A stretch of DNA of 6,738 nt, taken from assembly GCA_965369325.1 (NCBI GenBank), contig CBDUQI010000266.1, positions 1 through 6,738 on the forward strand. Reading direction: 5' to 3'. The position numbers were made by a program, and so were the translations under genes. A model generated the notes under the pieces. That model did no database searches, was not told the origin of the DNA, and was given only the letters and a program-made list of their open reading frames with translations. Below are positions 1-6,425 of the stretch, one piece after another. How positions within the stretch are numbered: position 1 is the stretch's first letter; each line of letters begins with the position of its first letter. The DNA is from CBDUQI01 sp965369325. Lineage in GTDB: Bacteria > Pseudomonadota > Gammaproteobacteria > Steroidobacterales > JBCBZW01.

Positions 1-2
1 AG

Positions 3-560
3 GGCTGGGTGACCGGCGAGTACGGCATGCTACCGCGCGCCACCCATACCCGCTCAGGTCGTGAGGCAGCACGCGGCAAGCAAAGCGGACGAACGCAGGA
101 GATCCAACGTCTGATCGGCCGCTCGCTGCGGGCGGGCATCGATCTGGGCGCGCTGGGCGAGCGCTCCATCACGATTGATTGTGATGTGCTGCAGGCGGAC
201 GGCGGCACACGCACCGCCTCGATCTGCGGCGGCTTTGTGGCGCTGGCGGATGCGATTAACAACCAAATCGAAGCCGGCATCCTGCACGAAAACCCACTGC
301 ACGGGCAGATTTCGGCCATCTCTGTTGGCATCTATCAGGGTGCTCCTGTGCTCGACTTGGATTATGCCGAAGACAGTCAGGCCGAAACCGATATGAATAT
401 AGTAATGAACGATGCCGGCGCTTTTATCGAAGTGCAGGGCACCGCAGAGGGCCACGCCTTCCGACGCGAAGAACTGGACGGGTTGCTCAATCTGGCGGTG
501 GAAGGTTGCTCGCAAATTAGCGCGTTGCAGCGCCAGGCGCTCAGCGGCGAGATCGGCTGA
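3..560 (+). CDS. rph: Ribonuclease PH, 3' part (5' end outside window)
   Basis: RNase PH is a phosphate-dependent 3'-5' exoribonuclease that trims tRNA 3' ends; it acts in the cytoplasm as a ring-shaped hexamer. The frame is open from the window edge, so the gene is truncated on the left. The first visible residues, GWVTGEYGMLPRATHTR, match family residues starting near position 57 of the roughly 238-residue E. coli protein, so about 56 N-terminal residues are missing. Visible conserved blocks are the GMLPR-THTR segment, REAARGKQSGRTQEIQRLIG, the CDVLQADGGTRTASI phosphate/active-site region, and the acidic DLDYAEDSQAETDMN block that holds the catalytic/metal aspartates. The C-terminal VQGTAEGHAF and helix region follows. 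The C terminus is intact and ends nine bases before rdgB. The identity is very clear from the motifs; the GTG at position 9 is an internal valine codon, not a start. Confidence 0.97.
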   Translation, partial: GWVTGEYGMLPRATHTRSGREAARGKQSGRTQEIQRLIGRSLRAGIDLGALGERSITIDCDVLQADGGTRTASICGGFVALADAINNQIEAGILHENPLHGQISAISVGIYQGAPVLDLDYAEDSQAETDMNIVMNDAGAFIEVQGTAEGHAFRREELDGLLNLAVEGCSQISALQRQALSGEIG

Positions 561-569
561 CCGCACACC

Positions 570-1175
570 ATGCGGCTCAAAAACTCACAACTGGTGGTGG
601 CCAGCTCCAACTCCGGAAAGCTGCGCGAGCTGAGTGACATGCTGGGTTCCCTGCGCATCAAGGTAATTGGGCAACAAACGCTCGGCGTCACCGATGTGCC
701 CGAGACCGGCACCACGTTTGTCGAGAACGCACTAATCAAGGCCCGCCATGCCTGCGAGCAAACTGGGCTGGCCACGCTGGCGGACGACTCTGGGCTGTGC
801 GTGCCCGCGCTGGGCGGTGCCCCTGGTATTTACTCGGCGCGCTATGCGGGTGAGCACGCCAGCGATCAGGACAACCTGGGCAAACTGCTGGCGGACCTGG
901 ATGGCGTCGCCGCCCCCGAACGGCAGGCGTTTTTTTGTTGCGTACTGGTCCTGATGCGCCACGCGGCCGACCCCTTACCACTAATCTGCCACGGGCGATG
1001 GCCCGGTCATATTCTGCGATCGGCTCAGGGGGACGGTGGGTTTGGCTATGACCCGGTGTTCATGCCCAACGGTGCCAGCAAGAGCGCGGCTCAGATGAGT
1101 CCCGAGGAGAAAAATCGCCAAAGCCATCGGGGTCTGGCGCTGCGCGCGCTTCAGGCCGAGTTGCGTACCGGATAA
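570..1175 (+). CDS. rdgB: dITP/XTP pyrophosphatase (non-canonical purine NTP phosphatase)
   Basis: The enzyme hydrolyses dITP, XTP and related deaminated purine nucleoside triphosphates to monophosphate and pyrophosphate, keeping them out of DNA and RNA; it is cytoplasmic and dimeric in the HAM1/RdgB family. The 201 residues match the usual length of about 197. Motifs in order are the substrate-binding SSNSGKLRE near residue 12, ADDSGL with the catalytic aspartates at 72-73, LGGAPGIYSARYAG at 81-94, the GDGGFGYDPVF loop at 154-164, and SHRGLAL at 185-191. The ATG is nine bases past the rph stop and is the only sensible start before the first motif. No clear Shine-Dalgarno sequence is visible there, so translation may be coupled to rph. 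The run of seven T at 930-936 lies in an intact frame. The position between rph and hemW fits a gammaproteobacterial operon; in E. coli rdgB also precedes hemW. Confidence 0.97.
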   Translation: MRLKNSQLVVASSNSGKLRELSDMLGSLRIKVIGQQTLGVTDVPETGTTFVENALIKARHACEQTGLATLADDSGLCVPALGGAPGIYSARYAGEHASDQDNLGKLLADLDGVAAPERQAFFCCVLVLMRHAADPLPLICHGRWPGHILRSAQGDGGFGYDPVFMPNGASKSAAQMSPEEKNRQSHRGLALRALQAELRTG

Positions 1176-1181
1176 GACACT

Positions 1182-2366
1182 GTGGCGGCCTCCCAGGCGA
1201 CATCACCAGCCGTGCCACATACTCCGCTCTCACTGTATGTGCACCTGCCGTGGTGTATACGCAAGTGCCCGTACTGTGATTTCAACTCGCACCACGCCCA
1301 CGGCGAGTTGCCGCTGGAGGCCTACACGGATGCACTACTGGCCGATCTGGCTGAGGAGATCGCACACCTTCCTCAATTAAATGCGCGACCAGTCGGCAGC
1401 ATCTTTTTTGGCGGCGGCACGCCCAGCCTGTTCCCCGCCGCGCAGATCGGGCGAATCCTCGATCGTGCCAGTGCGCTGCTAAGCATGGACGAAGCGCCGG
1501 AAGTCACCCTGGAAGCTAACCCGGGAACCGCCGAGCACGGACGCTTTGCCGACTACCGGACAGCGGGCGTCAATCGGCTATCGATCGGCGTGCAGAGCTT
1601 TTCTGATCAACAACTTAAGCGGCTCGGGCGAATTCATGACGGGGCCCAGGCCAGTGTTGCCATCCAGCAGGCGCAGGCAGCCGGGTTTAATCGCATCAAT
1701 CTGGACCTGATGTATGGGTTGCCCGAACAAACAGTGCCGCAGGCGCTAGCCGACGTAAGCACGGCACTGGCCACTGGTGCCACCCATATCTCGCACTACG
1801 AGCTGACCATCGAGCCGAACACGGTCTTCTACAACCAGCCACCGGCGCTACCGGATGAGCAGGTCATTGATGAGATGCGCGAGCAATGCCAGGCGGCCAT
1901 GCGCGCAAACGGGCTCGATCAATATGAAGTATCGGCGTACGCCCGGCCCGAGACCCAATGCCGGCACAACCTGAATTACTGGCAGTTTGGAGACTACATC
2001 GGCATCGGCGCGGGTGCCCACGGCAAAGTGAGCGGAGCCGGGCAGATCTGGCGGCGCTGGAAGCGACGCAGCCCGCGAGGGTATCTGCAGGGGCCGGACC
2101 GGCTAGCTGGGCAGCGCGCCTGCGATGCGGGCGAACGGGTGTTTGAGTTCATGCTCAATGCGCTGCGGCTGCGTGAGGGCTTTACCGAAGCCTTATTCGA
2201 AACCCGCACCGGGCTGGATTTCGGCCATTGCGCCAAAATGGTGCGCACGGCGCAGGATGATGGGCTGATTGAACGGGTGGGCGCCGATGGTTGGCGCCCA
2301 AGCACCCTGGGATGGCGCTTTCTCAACGACTTGCAGGGCCGCTTCCTGCCGGAAACGCCCGCTTAG
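1182..2366 (+). CDS. hemW: HemW, heme chaperone of the radical-SAM family (formerly called HemN-like oxygen-independent coproporphyrinogen oxidase)
   Basis: HemW proteins bind heme and are thought to deliver it to membrane respiratory proteins; older annotations call them coproporphyrinogen III oxidase, which is usually wrong for this subfamily. The 394 residues contain the radical-SAM cluster motif C25-x3-C29-x2-C32 followed by F34, the glycine-rich SAM-binding GGGTPS at 77-82, EANPGT at 111-116, GVQSF at 136-140, LDLMYGLP at 174-181, the HNLNYW motif at 262-267 associated with heme binding in HemW, and GIGAGAHGK at 274-282. The single CxxxCxxC arrangement in CPYCDF context, HNLNYW and the C-terminal domain place it in HemW rather than HemN. 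The start is a GTG six bases after the rdgB stop, with a weak GGAT eight bases upstream; a GTG at 1212 is the alternative and would drop ten poorly conserved residues. It is the last gene of the rph-rdgB-hemW cluster, and no clear terminator follows. Confidence 0.96.
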   Translation: MAASQATSPAVPHTPLSLYVHLPWCIRKCPYCDFNSHHAHGELPLEAYTDALLADLAEEIAHLPQLNARPVGSIFFGGGTPSLFPAAQIGRILDRASALLSMDEAPEVTLEANPGTAEHGRFADYRTAGVNRLSIGVQSFSDQQLKRLGRIHDGAQASVAIQQAQAAGFNRINLDLMYGLPEQTVPQALADVSTALATGATHISHYELTIEPNTVFYNQPPALPDEQVIDEMREQCQAAMRANGLDQYEVSAYARPETQCRHNLNYWQFGDYIGIGAGAHGKVSGAGQIWRRWKRRSPRGYLQGPDRLAGQRACDAGERVFEFMLNALRLREGFTEALFETRTGLDFGHCAKMVRTAQDDGLIERVGADGWRPSTLGWRFLNDLQGRFLPETPA

Positions 2367-2407
2367 AACCACGCAATCACATGGCTGTCAATAGGGGGCA
2401 GCGATTG

Positions 2408-2416
2408 TTATGCACA
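2408..2416 (+). promoter_or_regulatory. DnaA box candidate (TTATGCACA)
   Basis: This is an exact match to the DnaA-box consensus TTATNCACA, 42 bases after the hemW stop. It lies in the same gene-free region as a second exact copy, which makes a chance match less likely than for an isolated site. Binding is inferred only from sequence. Confidence 0.5.
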
Positions 2417-2585
2417 GCGGCGGAATTTTGGCGCCTGCATCAGCGGGCTGAGAGTGAGTTTTAGCCGGTAGCGAAGCAAAAAAAACTAACCGACTGATTT
2501 TAAAGGGCTTAAGTCTGATAGCGCATTTTCACATCGGGGTCAACCAAAAATAACCCCATCCGAATGTTCCACGCTCCTCGACAGT

Positions 2586-2606
2586 TCATCCACACAGTTA
2601 TCCACA
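2586..2606 (+). promoter_or_regulatory. Paired DnaA boxes (TCATCCACA and TTATCCACA)
   Basis: Two boxes lie head to tail, with starts 12 bp apart: TCATCCACA at 2586-2594 has one mismatch to the consensus, and TTATCCACA at 2598-2606 is the canonical high-affinity sequence. The phasing is close to one helical turn. They belong with the exact box at 2408-2416. The pair could be a DnaA-regulated control element or a DnaA reservoir; there is no gidA, dnaA, dnaN or rpmH neighbour that would suggest oriC. Confidence 0.55.
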
Positions 2607-2717
2607 AGCTGATGATTCAAAAACCTGCGAAAATCCGTTCACTTAGTACACATAACTTCAGCGTCACATTACTGAAACAATGCAAGTGACTGACCAGCAC
2701 ACCATGAAACATATTTC

Positions 2718-2733
2718 TGTGCGGAGCGTCACA
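2718..2733. promoter_or_regulatory. CRP-like binding site candidate
   Basis: TGTGC-N6-TCACA matches the CRP/Vfr core TGTGA-N6-TCACA at nine of ten positions. It is about 145 bp upstream of the probable rpmE start point, which is too far for classic class I/II activation at that promoter. No other gene start is near it, so its target, if any, is unclear. Confidence 0.25.
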
Positions 2734-2844
2734 AAGTTAAACCAACACGCGACATCCATTTGGGCCATGCTGACACGATCCTGAGACTTGAAATGGCAGC
2801 AGGCACCCCCATCTTTTGCCCCCTCGCACCGCCCCCTCCGGCGC

Positions 2845-2872
2845 TTGCGCAGGCCTTGTTGCATGCTATACT
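2845..2872 (+). promoter_or_regulatory. Probable rpmE promoter with extended -10
   Basis: TGCTATACT at 2864-2872 is a good extended -10 element (TGn plus TATACT). The -35 is weak: TTGCGC at 2845-2850, sixteen bases upstream, keeps only the TTG. The predicted start point is near 2879, giving an rpmE leader of about 45 nucleotides. Poor -35 with extended -10 is a common promoter type. Confidence 0.6.
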
Positions 2873-2876
2873 GCTC

Positions 2877-2901
2877 GGCTACGCGTAGCGGCGCTTTAGC
2901 C
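2877..2901 (+). promoter_or_regulatory. rpmE leader palindrome and alternative hairpin
   Basis: GCTACGCGTAGC at 2878-2889 is a perfect 12-bp palindrome exactly around the predicted transcription start. GGCTA at 2877-2881 can also pair with TAGCC at 2897-2901, which would compete with the palindrome. It may be an operator or an RNA structure of the leader. Ribosomal protein bL31 is reported to repress its own mRNA through the leader in E. coli, so a leader structure is plausible, but the mechanism here is inference. Confidence 0.35.
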
Positions 2902-2923
2902 CTGAACTGACATTGAGAGAGCC

Positions 2924-3127
2924 ATGAAAGCCGAAACCCATCCCAACTATCAGGACATCAAAGTTGTCTGTAGCTGCGGTAACGAATTCGAGACCCGTTC
3001 AACCCTGAACGATGAGCTGCATATTGAGGTCTGCTCCTCTTGCCATCCTTTTTACACGGGCAAGCAGAAGATCCTTGATACGGGCGGCCGGGTAGACAAG
3101 TTCCGCCGCAAGTACGGCCTGAGTTAA
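2924..3127 (+). CDS. rpmE: 50S ribosomal protein bL31, zinc-binding (C+) form
   Basis: bL31 sits on the large-subunit central protuberance and bridges to the small subunit head. The 67 residues are close to the family length of about 70. Four cysteines, C16 and C18 in VCSCGN and C37 and C40 in EVCSSCHPFYTG, form the zinc site, so this is the zinc-dependent paralogue and not the zinc-free form induced under zinc limitation. The C terminus has the typical GRVDKFRRKYGLS. The start is fixed by the strongly conserved N terminus (MKAETHPNY); GAGAG at 2915-2919 is the likely, fairly close ribosome binding site. It appears monocistronic, with its own promoter upstream and a convergent gene downstream whose stop codon overlaps its stop. 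Confidence 0.97.
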   Translation: MKAETHPNYQDIKVVCSCGNEFETRSTLNDELHIEVCSSCHPFYTGKQKILDTGGRVDKFRRKYGLS

Positions 3128-3840
3128 GTCCTGCTGTTGCGGGCCATTTGGGCCCGCGCACCCCCTTGTCCCAAGGCCAGCTCCTGCACCTTACTCAGGC
3201 TGGCCCGCACAAGCGCGCGGCCATGTACCGGGCACCGAGGTGCAGCGCGCAGCCCGTCGTAAGAAAATACCAGCACCTCCAACACCACACCGCCGACTGA
3301 AAAACCGAAGCTAGGTACGTGGATTGCGCGTGTCTGATCCAACAGCACCCGACGCTGGCCGTCATCAAAGGGGATGTCATGGTCCAGCAAGCGGGTGGCG
3401 ACACGCTCGGGCACATCGCAAAACAAGTGCAGCTCAAGCTGCGAGTGAGGGGACACGATGCCCTGCAGCACCTCACCCACCAGGCGCGGCTCGAAAGTGA
3501 TAAAAAACTCCATCGCCTCGATCGCAACGGCGAGCATCTGCGCATAACGTGGGCCACTCGCCCCAGCATCGAACAAACGCTGATGCGCCGCCAGTGCGTC
3601 CTGAATTTGCCCGTGCGTGGGCAGCAATGAACGCCCGGCTACCCCGAGCGCCTGCGCCGCCTTGTGCCGTGCCTGATCATACTCACGGATACCTTGCTCA
3701 TACATGAATCGGGCGGCGGCCTGCGCCACCATGATCCGGGTCTGATCGTCAGCGCGAGAGCCCGTGCTGCGGCCGCCAGCGCGAGCCCAGGTGCGAACTC
3801 CGGGGCCAGCATCAGAACAGCGGCTCTTCTTCCTCTTCAT
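3124..3840 (-). CDS. Conserved proteobacterial hypothetical protein downstream of mrcA
   Basis: Function unknown. The sequence resembles, from memory, a family of about 200-240 residues common in proteobacteria; members are variously labelled nucleotidyltransferase-like or, wrongly, UDP-N-acetylmuramate-alanine ligase. With the ATG at 3838-3840 the protein has 238 residues. Recognisable parts are the helical FMYEQGIREYDQARHKAA near 45-62, FEPRLVGEVLQGIVSPHSQL near 116-135 followed by the strand LHLFCD, SVGGVVLEVLVF near 181-192, and DGLRAAPRCPVHGRALVRASL near 195-215. The VGEVLQG...LHLF pattern faintly recalls the GS motif region of nucleotidyltransferases, but the catalytic aspartate pair is not evident. 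There is no signal peptide or membrane segment. The start is uncertain: ATG 3840 overlaps mrcA by 29 bp, while the in-frame ATG at 3730-3732 gives 202 residues, begins just before the conserved region and has a GGA upstream. It is probably co-transcribed with mrcA. Confidence 0.72.
   Translation of the reverse strand: MKRKKSRCSDAGPGVRTWARAGGRSTGSRADDQTRIMVAQAAARFMYEQGIREYDQARHKAAQALGVAGRSLLPTHGQIQDALAAHQRLFDAGASGPRYAQMLAVAIEAMEFFITFEPRLVGEVLQGIVSPHSQLELHLFCDVPERVATRLLDHDIPFDDGQRRVLLDQTRAIHVPSFGFSVGGVVLEVLVFSYDGLRAAPRCPVHGRALVRASLSKVQELALGQGGARAQMARNSRT
3139..3157. terminator. GC hairpin between convergent rpmE and hypothetical gene
   Basis: GCGGGCC and GGCCCGC form a perfect 7-bp stem around a 5-base loop, 11 bases after the rpmE stop. 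It lies inside the last codons of the minus-strand gene. There is no T-tract on either side (CGCACCCCCTTG follows on the + strand), so it does not meet the rule for an intrinsic terminator. It may still protect the mRNA 3' end or act with Rho. Confidence 0.45.
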
Positions 3841-6343
3841 CCTCGGCTTCGACCGGCTGTTGCTCACCTTCAAAATCCTCATACGGAATCAGGCTTTGCT
3901 CCACAGGCTCGATGTCGGGCACGTTGCGCGTGCGAAACACCTCATACATCCATTGCGGCGTATGCCGGCTGGCCAGCAGGCCCGACTCACTGGATATCTT
4001 AACGCGCACCAGGTCGTAGGGCTGGGGCACGATATGATTCGGCACACCCTCAAGTGCCGTGCCCATGAACTCCTTCCATGCAGGCAGCGCGGCCACGCCA
4101 CCGACTTCGGCCGGCCCCAGCTCGCTCAAATCATCAAACCCAACCCACACAGTCGCCACCAGATCAGCATTAAAGCCGCTGAACCAGGCATCGCGCTGGT
4201 CGTTGGTGGTGCCGGTCTTGCCCGACAGATCGGTGCGGCCGAGCTCATTGGCCCGCACGCCAGTACCGCGACGGATCACATCTCGCATCATGTCCGAAAT
4301 TAGATAGATATTCTGAGGGCTTACCGTGCGTGAGGCCAGGTGATCCTGCGAGTACTTGTACATGTACTGCGGCTCACCATAGCAGGCGAATTCATCACTG
4401 ACGGGCATCTCGGGTGCCATCCTCGCACTGGCTTGAACGATGCTCGCCTGCGGCGCATCGGCCGCCCGCTCATGTATAACGGTGCACTCAGCGCACACAA
4501 CCAGCGGATCGGCCTCAAAGAGCAACTCGCCGTCGGCTGTCTCAACCCGCTGAATAAAATAAGGTTCGGTGCGGAAACCACCACTTGCTAGTACCGAGTA
4601 GGCCGCCGCCATCTCCATCGGAGCCATAGCCGCGCTACCGAGTGCCAACGACAGGTCACGCGGTAGGCGGGTGGTATCGAAGCCGAAGTGCTCAAAATGG
4701 CGTAGGGCGCTATTCAGGCCCATTTCGCGCAGCACCCGGATCGATACGAGGTTGCGCGACTTCACCAAGGCCTCGCGCAAGCGCATGGGCCCGGCAAAGC
4801 GGCCGCTATAGTTTTCCGGCCGCCACGTATCCTCAAGCAACGGATCATCAAAGACGACCGGAGAATCCGGCACCAGGGTGGCCGCCGTAAACCCGTTATC
4901 CAGCGCGGCCGAGTACACAAACGGCTTGAATGACGAGCCCGGCTGGCGGCGCGCCTGTACGGCGCGGTTAAATTTGTTGTTGTTGAAGTCGTAGCCACCG
5001 ACCAGCGCGACCACGGCGCCGTCGTCAGGGTCCATCGCCACCAGCGCAGACTGCGCCACCGGTGGCTGCGCCAGTTCCCACGTGCCCTCAGCGGTGCGTG
5101 CTACGTAGAGCACATCGCACACACTCACCACATCGCTGACTGCAGTGGGCTCATCCCCAACGCGCGCTTCGTCGATGTAGGGTTTGCCCCACTTCACCCC
5201 CTCCAGGGTGAGCTCCACCGGCCCGAGTGCCCTCACTTCAAGCTGGGCGCTGTCCTCGTTGACCTCGCGCACCAGCGCCAGCTCCATCCGCGCCACCCGC
5301 GGGTATTGATTAAGCGTGGCCGCAATCTCAGCGTCCGGCGCGGCCTCACGCTGCCATTCACAGCGGTGGTCCAGCACGCCGCGAAAACCATGGCGTCGGT
5401 CGTACGCCAGTACTGCGTTGCGGACCGCGTTTACCGCCAGCCCCTGCAACCGGCTATCGGCCGTGGTGGTCACTTTGTACCCAGCGTCGTAGGCCGCGGT
5501 CCCGAATCGATCGAGCATTTCTGCGCGCACCATCTCGGCCAGGTAGGGGGCAGGCTGCGCGACCGTCGGCCCGTGCAGGCTCGCCAGCACCGGGACTTCA
5601 CGTGCGCTGATGTAGTCCTGCTCATTGATGAAACCCAGCTCAGCCATGCGCCGCAGCACATAGTCGCGGCGGCTCTTCGCGCGCGACGGGCTGGTGACAG
5701 GATTATCACTGGACGGTGCTTTGGGCAGACCCGCCAGCGTCGCGGCCTGATCCAGGCTCAACTGCGCCAGCGTGCGCCCGTAGTACACCTCTGCGGCTGA
5801 GGCAACGCCGTAAGCGCGATGCCCCAGAAATATCTTGTTCAAGTACAGCTCAAGAATCTCAGCTTTACTGAGCACGCGCTCCATGTTGAGCGCGATAAAT
5901 ATCTCCCGGATTTTCCGGATATAAGTTTTTTCTCTTGTTAACAGGTAGTTACGAGCCACCTGCATGGTTATTGTACTACCGCCCTGGGTTTTCTCGCCGG
6001 TCATCGCCACCTTGAACGCGGCGCGCAGGAGGCCTTGGTAATCCACCCCGATATGCTGAAAGTAACGGTCGTCCTCGGCCGCCACAAACGCCTGCACCAC
6101 CTGCTCCGGTATTTGCCCGTATACCACCGGGATACGGCGTTTCTCGCCGAACTCAGCCATCAGACGGCCGTCGCGCGAGTACACTCGCATGGGCGCTTCA
6201 AGCTGGATGGTTTTCAGGGTAGCGACATCCGGCAGCGAATCGGCCACATAGACGTATGCGGCGGAAGCCATCAGCAAACCGAACGCTCCTGCGCAAAAGG
6301 CCATCGAAAACGCCAGCAGCAATAACTCAGAGACCCGTCTCAT
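3812..6343 (-). CDS. mrcA: Penicillin-binding protein 1A, bifunctional peptidoglycan glycosyltransferase/transpeptidase
   Basis: PBP1A polymerises lipid II into glycan strands and cross-links the peptides at the outer face of the inner membrane. Numbering from the ATG at 6343 (843 residues), an N-terminal membrane anchor spans about 5-33. The GT51 domain shows EDDRYFQHIG at 90-99 with the catalytic Glu90, GGSTITMQVARNYLL at 121-135, and LSKAEILELYLNKIFLG at 159-174. An OB-like insert follows around 310-420. The transpeptidase has S470-S-F-K473 in PGSSFKPF, S529-R-N531 and K709-T-G711 in SGKTGTTNDQRDAWFSG. The CAEC cysteine pair near 617-620 is also seen in E. coli PBP1a. The tail is acidic (EDEEEEEPLF). 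Length is close to the 850 residues of E. coli. A TTG at 6362-6364 would add seven residues; ATG is preferred since the anchor follows it directly, although neither start has a clear ribosome binding site. The symbol ponA is used in pseudomonads. Confidence 0.97.
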   Translation of the reverse strand: MRRVSELLLLAFSMAFCAGAFGLLMASAAYVYVADSLPDVATLKTIQLEAPMRVYSRDGRLMAEFGEKRRIPVVYGQIPEQVVQAFVAAEDDRYFQHIGVDYQGLLRAAFKVAMTGEKTQGGSTITMQVARNYLLTREKTYIRKIREIFIALNMERVLSKAEILELYLNKIFLGHRAYGVASAAEVYYGRTLAQLSLDQAATLAGLPKAPSSDNPVTSPSRAKSRRDYVLRRMAELGFINEQDYISAREVPVLASLHGPTVAQPAPYLAEMVRAEMLDRFGTAAYDAGYKVTTTADSRLQGLAVNAVRNAVLAYDRRHGFRGVLDHRCEWQREAAPDAEIAATLNQYPRVARMELALVREVNEDSAQLEVRALGPVELTLEGVKWGKPYIDEARVGDEPTAVSDVVSVCDVLYVARTAEGTWELAQPPVAQSALVAMDPDDGAVVALVGGYDFNNNKFNRAVQARRQPGSSFKPFVYSAALDNGFTAATLVPDSPVVFDDPLLEDTWRPENYSGRFAGPMRLREALVKSRNLVSIRVLREMGLNSALRHFEHFGFDTTRLPRDLSLALGSAAMAPMEMAAAYSVLASGGFRTEPYFIQRVETADGELLFEADPLVVCAECTVIHERAADAPQASIVQASARMAPEMPVSDEFACYGEPQYMYKYSQDHLASRTVSPQNIYLISDMMRDVIRRGTGVRANELGRTDLSGKTGTTNDQRDAWFSGFNADLVATVWVGFDDLSELGPAEVGGVAALPAWKEFMGTALEGVPNHIVPQPYDLVRVKISSESGLLASRHTPQWMYEVFRTRNVPDIEPVEQSLIPYEDFEGEQQPVEAEDEEEEEPLF

Positions 6344-6386
6344 AGCTGTAATTACATAATCCAATCAAGAGTTGAGGTGTATAGTA

Positions 6387-6419
6387 TGGGCATATGCTTA
6401 ATGCCACGCATAGTGCCCA
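6387..6419. repeat. Inverted repeat upstream of mrcA (first of two)
   Basis: TGGGCATATGC at 6387-6397 pairs with GCATAGTGCCCA at 6408-6419, giving eleven base pairs with one bulged G and a 10-base loop. No T-tract follows on either strand, so a terminator is unlikely. It lies about 45 bp upstream of the mrcA ATG, where an operator or a leader hairpin could act. Confidence 0.55.
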
Positions 6420-6425
6420 ACTGCA

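Larger units (their letters stand above)
2367..2923. other. Long intergenic region between hemW and rpmE
   Basis: This 557-bp stretch has no open frame that resembles a protein and no tRNA or rRNA. It is more AT-rich than the flanking genes, particularly at 2475-2560, with an A8 run near 2478. What can be seen is a set of DnaA-box matches, one CRP-like palindrome, a small GGGGT/ACCCC inverted repeat at 2536-2557 without a T-tract, and the rpmE promoter and leader at the right end. An 8-bp direct repeat, GCGTCACA, occurs at 2661-2668 and 2726-2733. No rho-independent terminator for hemW is evident. In many gammaproteobacteria the gene divergent to rpmE is priA; nothing of priA is recognisable here. 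Confidence 0.7.

Noticed and set aside
54..566. 170-codon open frame on the minus strand across rph
   Set aside because: It is antisense to a clearly conserved RNase PH frame and its translation shows no family features; long antisense frames are expected in GC-rich genes.
930..936. Run of seven T inside rdgB as a possible frameshift site
   Set aside because: The frame is continuous through it and both flanking protein segments match RdgB, so there is no sign of a frameshift.
2536..2557. GGGGT/ACCCC inverted repeat as a hemW terminator
   Set aside because: The stem is only 5 bp with a 12-base loop and no T-tract, and it lies 170 bp after the hemW stop.
2664..2864. 66-codon minus-strand frame upstream of rpmE, possible remnant of priA
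   Set aside because: The translation has no PriA helicase or zinc motifs and no family resemblance.
2367..2923. hemW-rpmE spacer as the replication origin oriC
   Set aside because: Only three boxes are visible and there are no oriC-type neighbours; gammaproteobacterial origins usually lie by gidA/mnmG or dnaA. It is kept only as a DnaA-box cluster.
3764..4303. 179-codon plus-strand frame antisense to the end of mrcA
   Set aside because: Its translation is histidine- and arginine-rich without domains and mirrors the codon pattern of mrcA.
5306..5800. 164-codon plus-strand frame antisense to mrcA
   Set aside because: It overlaps the conserved GT51 to transpeptidase linker of PBP1A and resembles no protein family.
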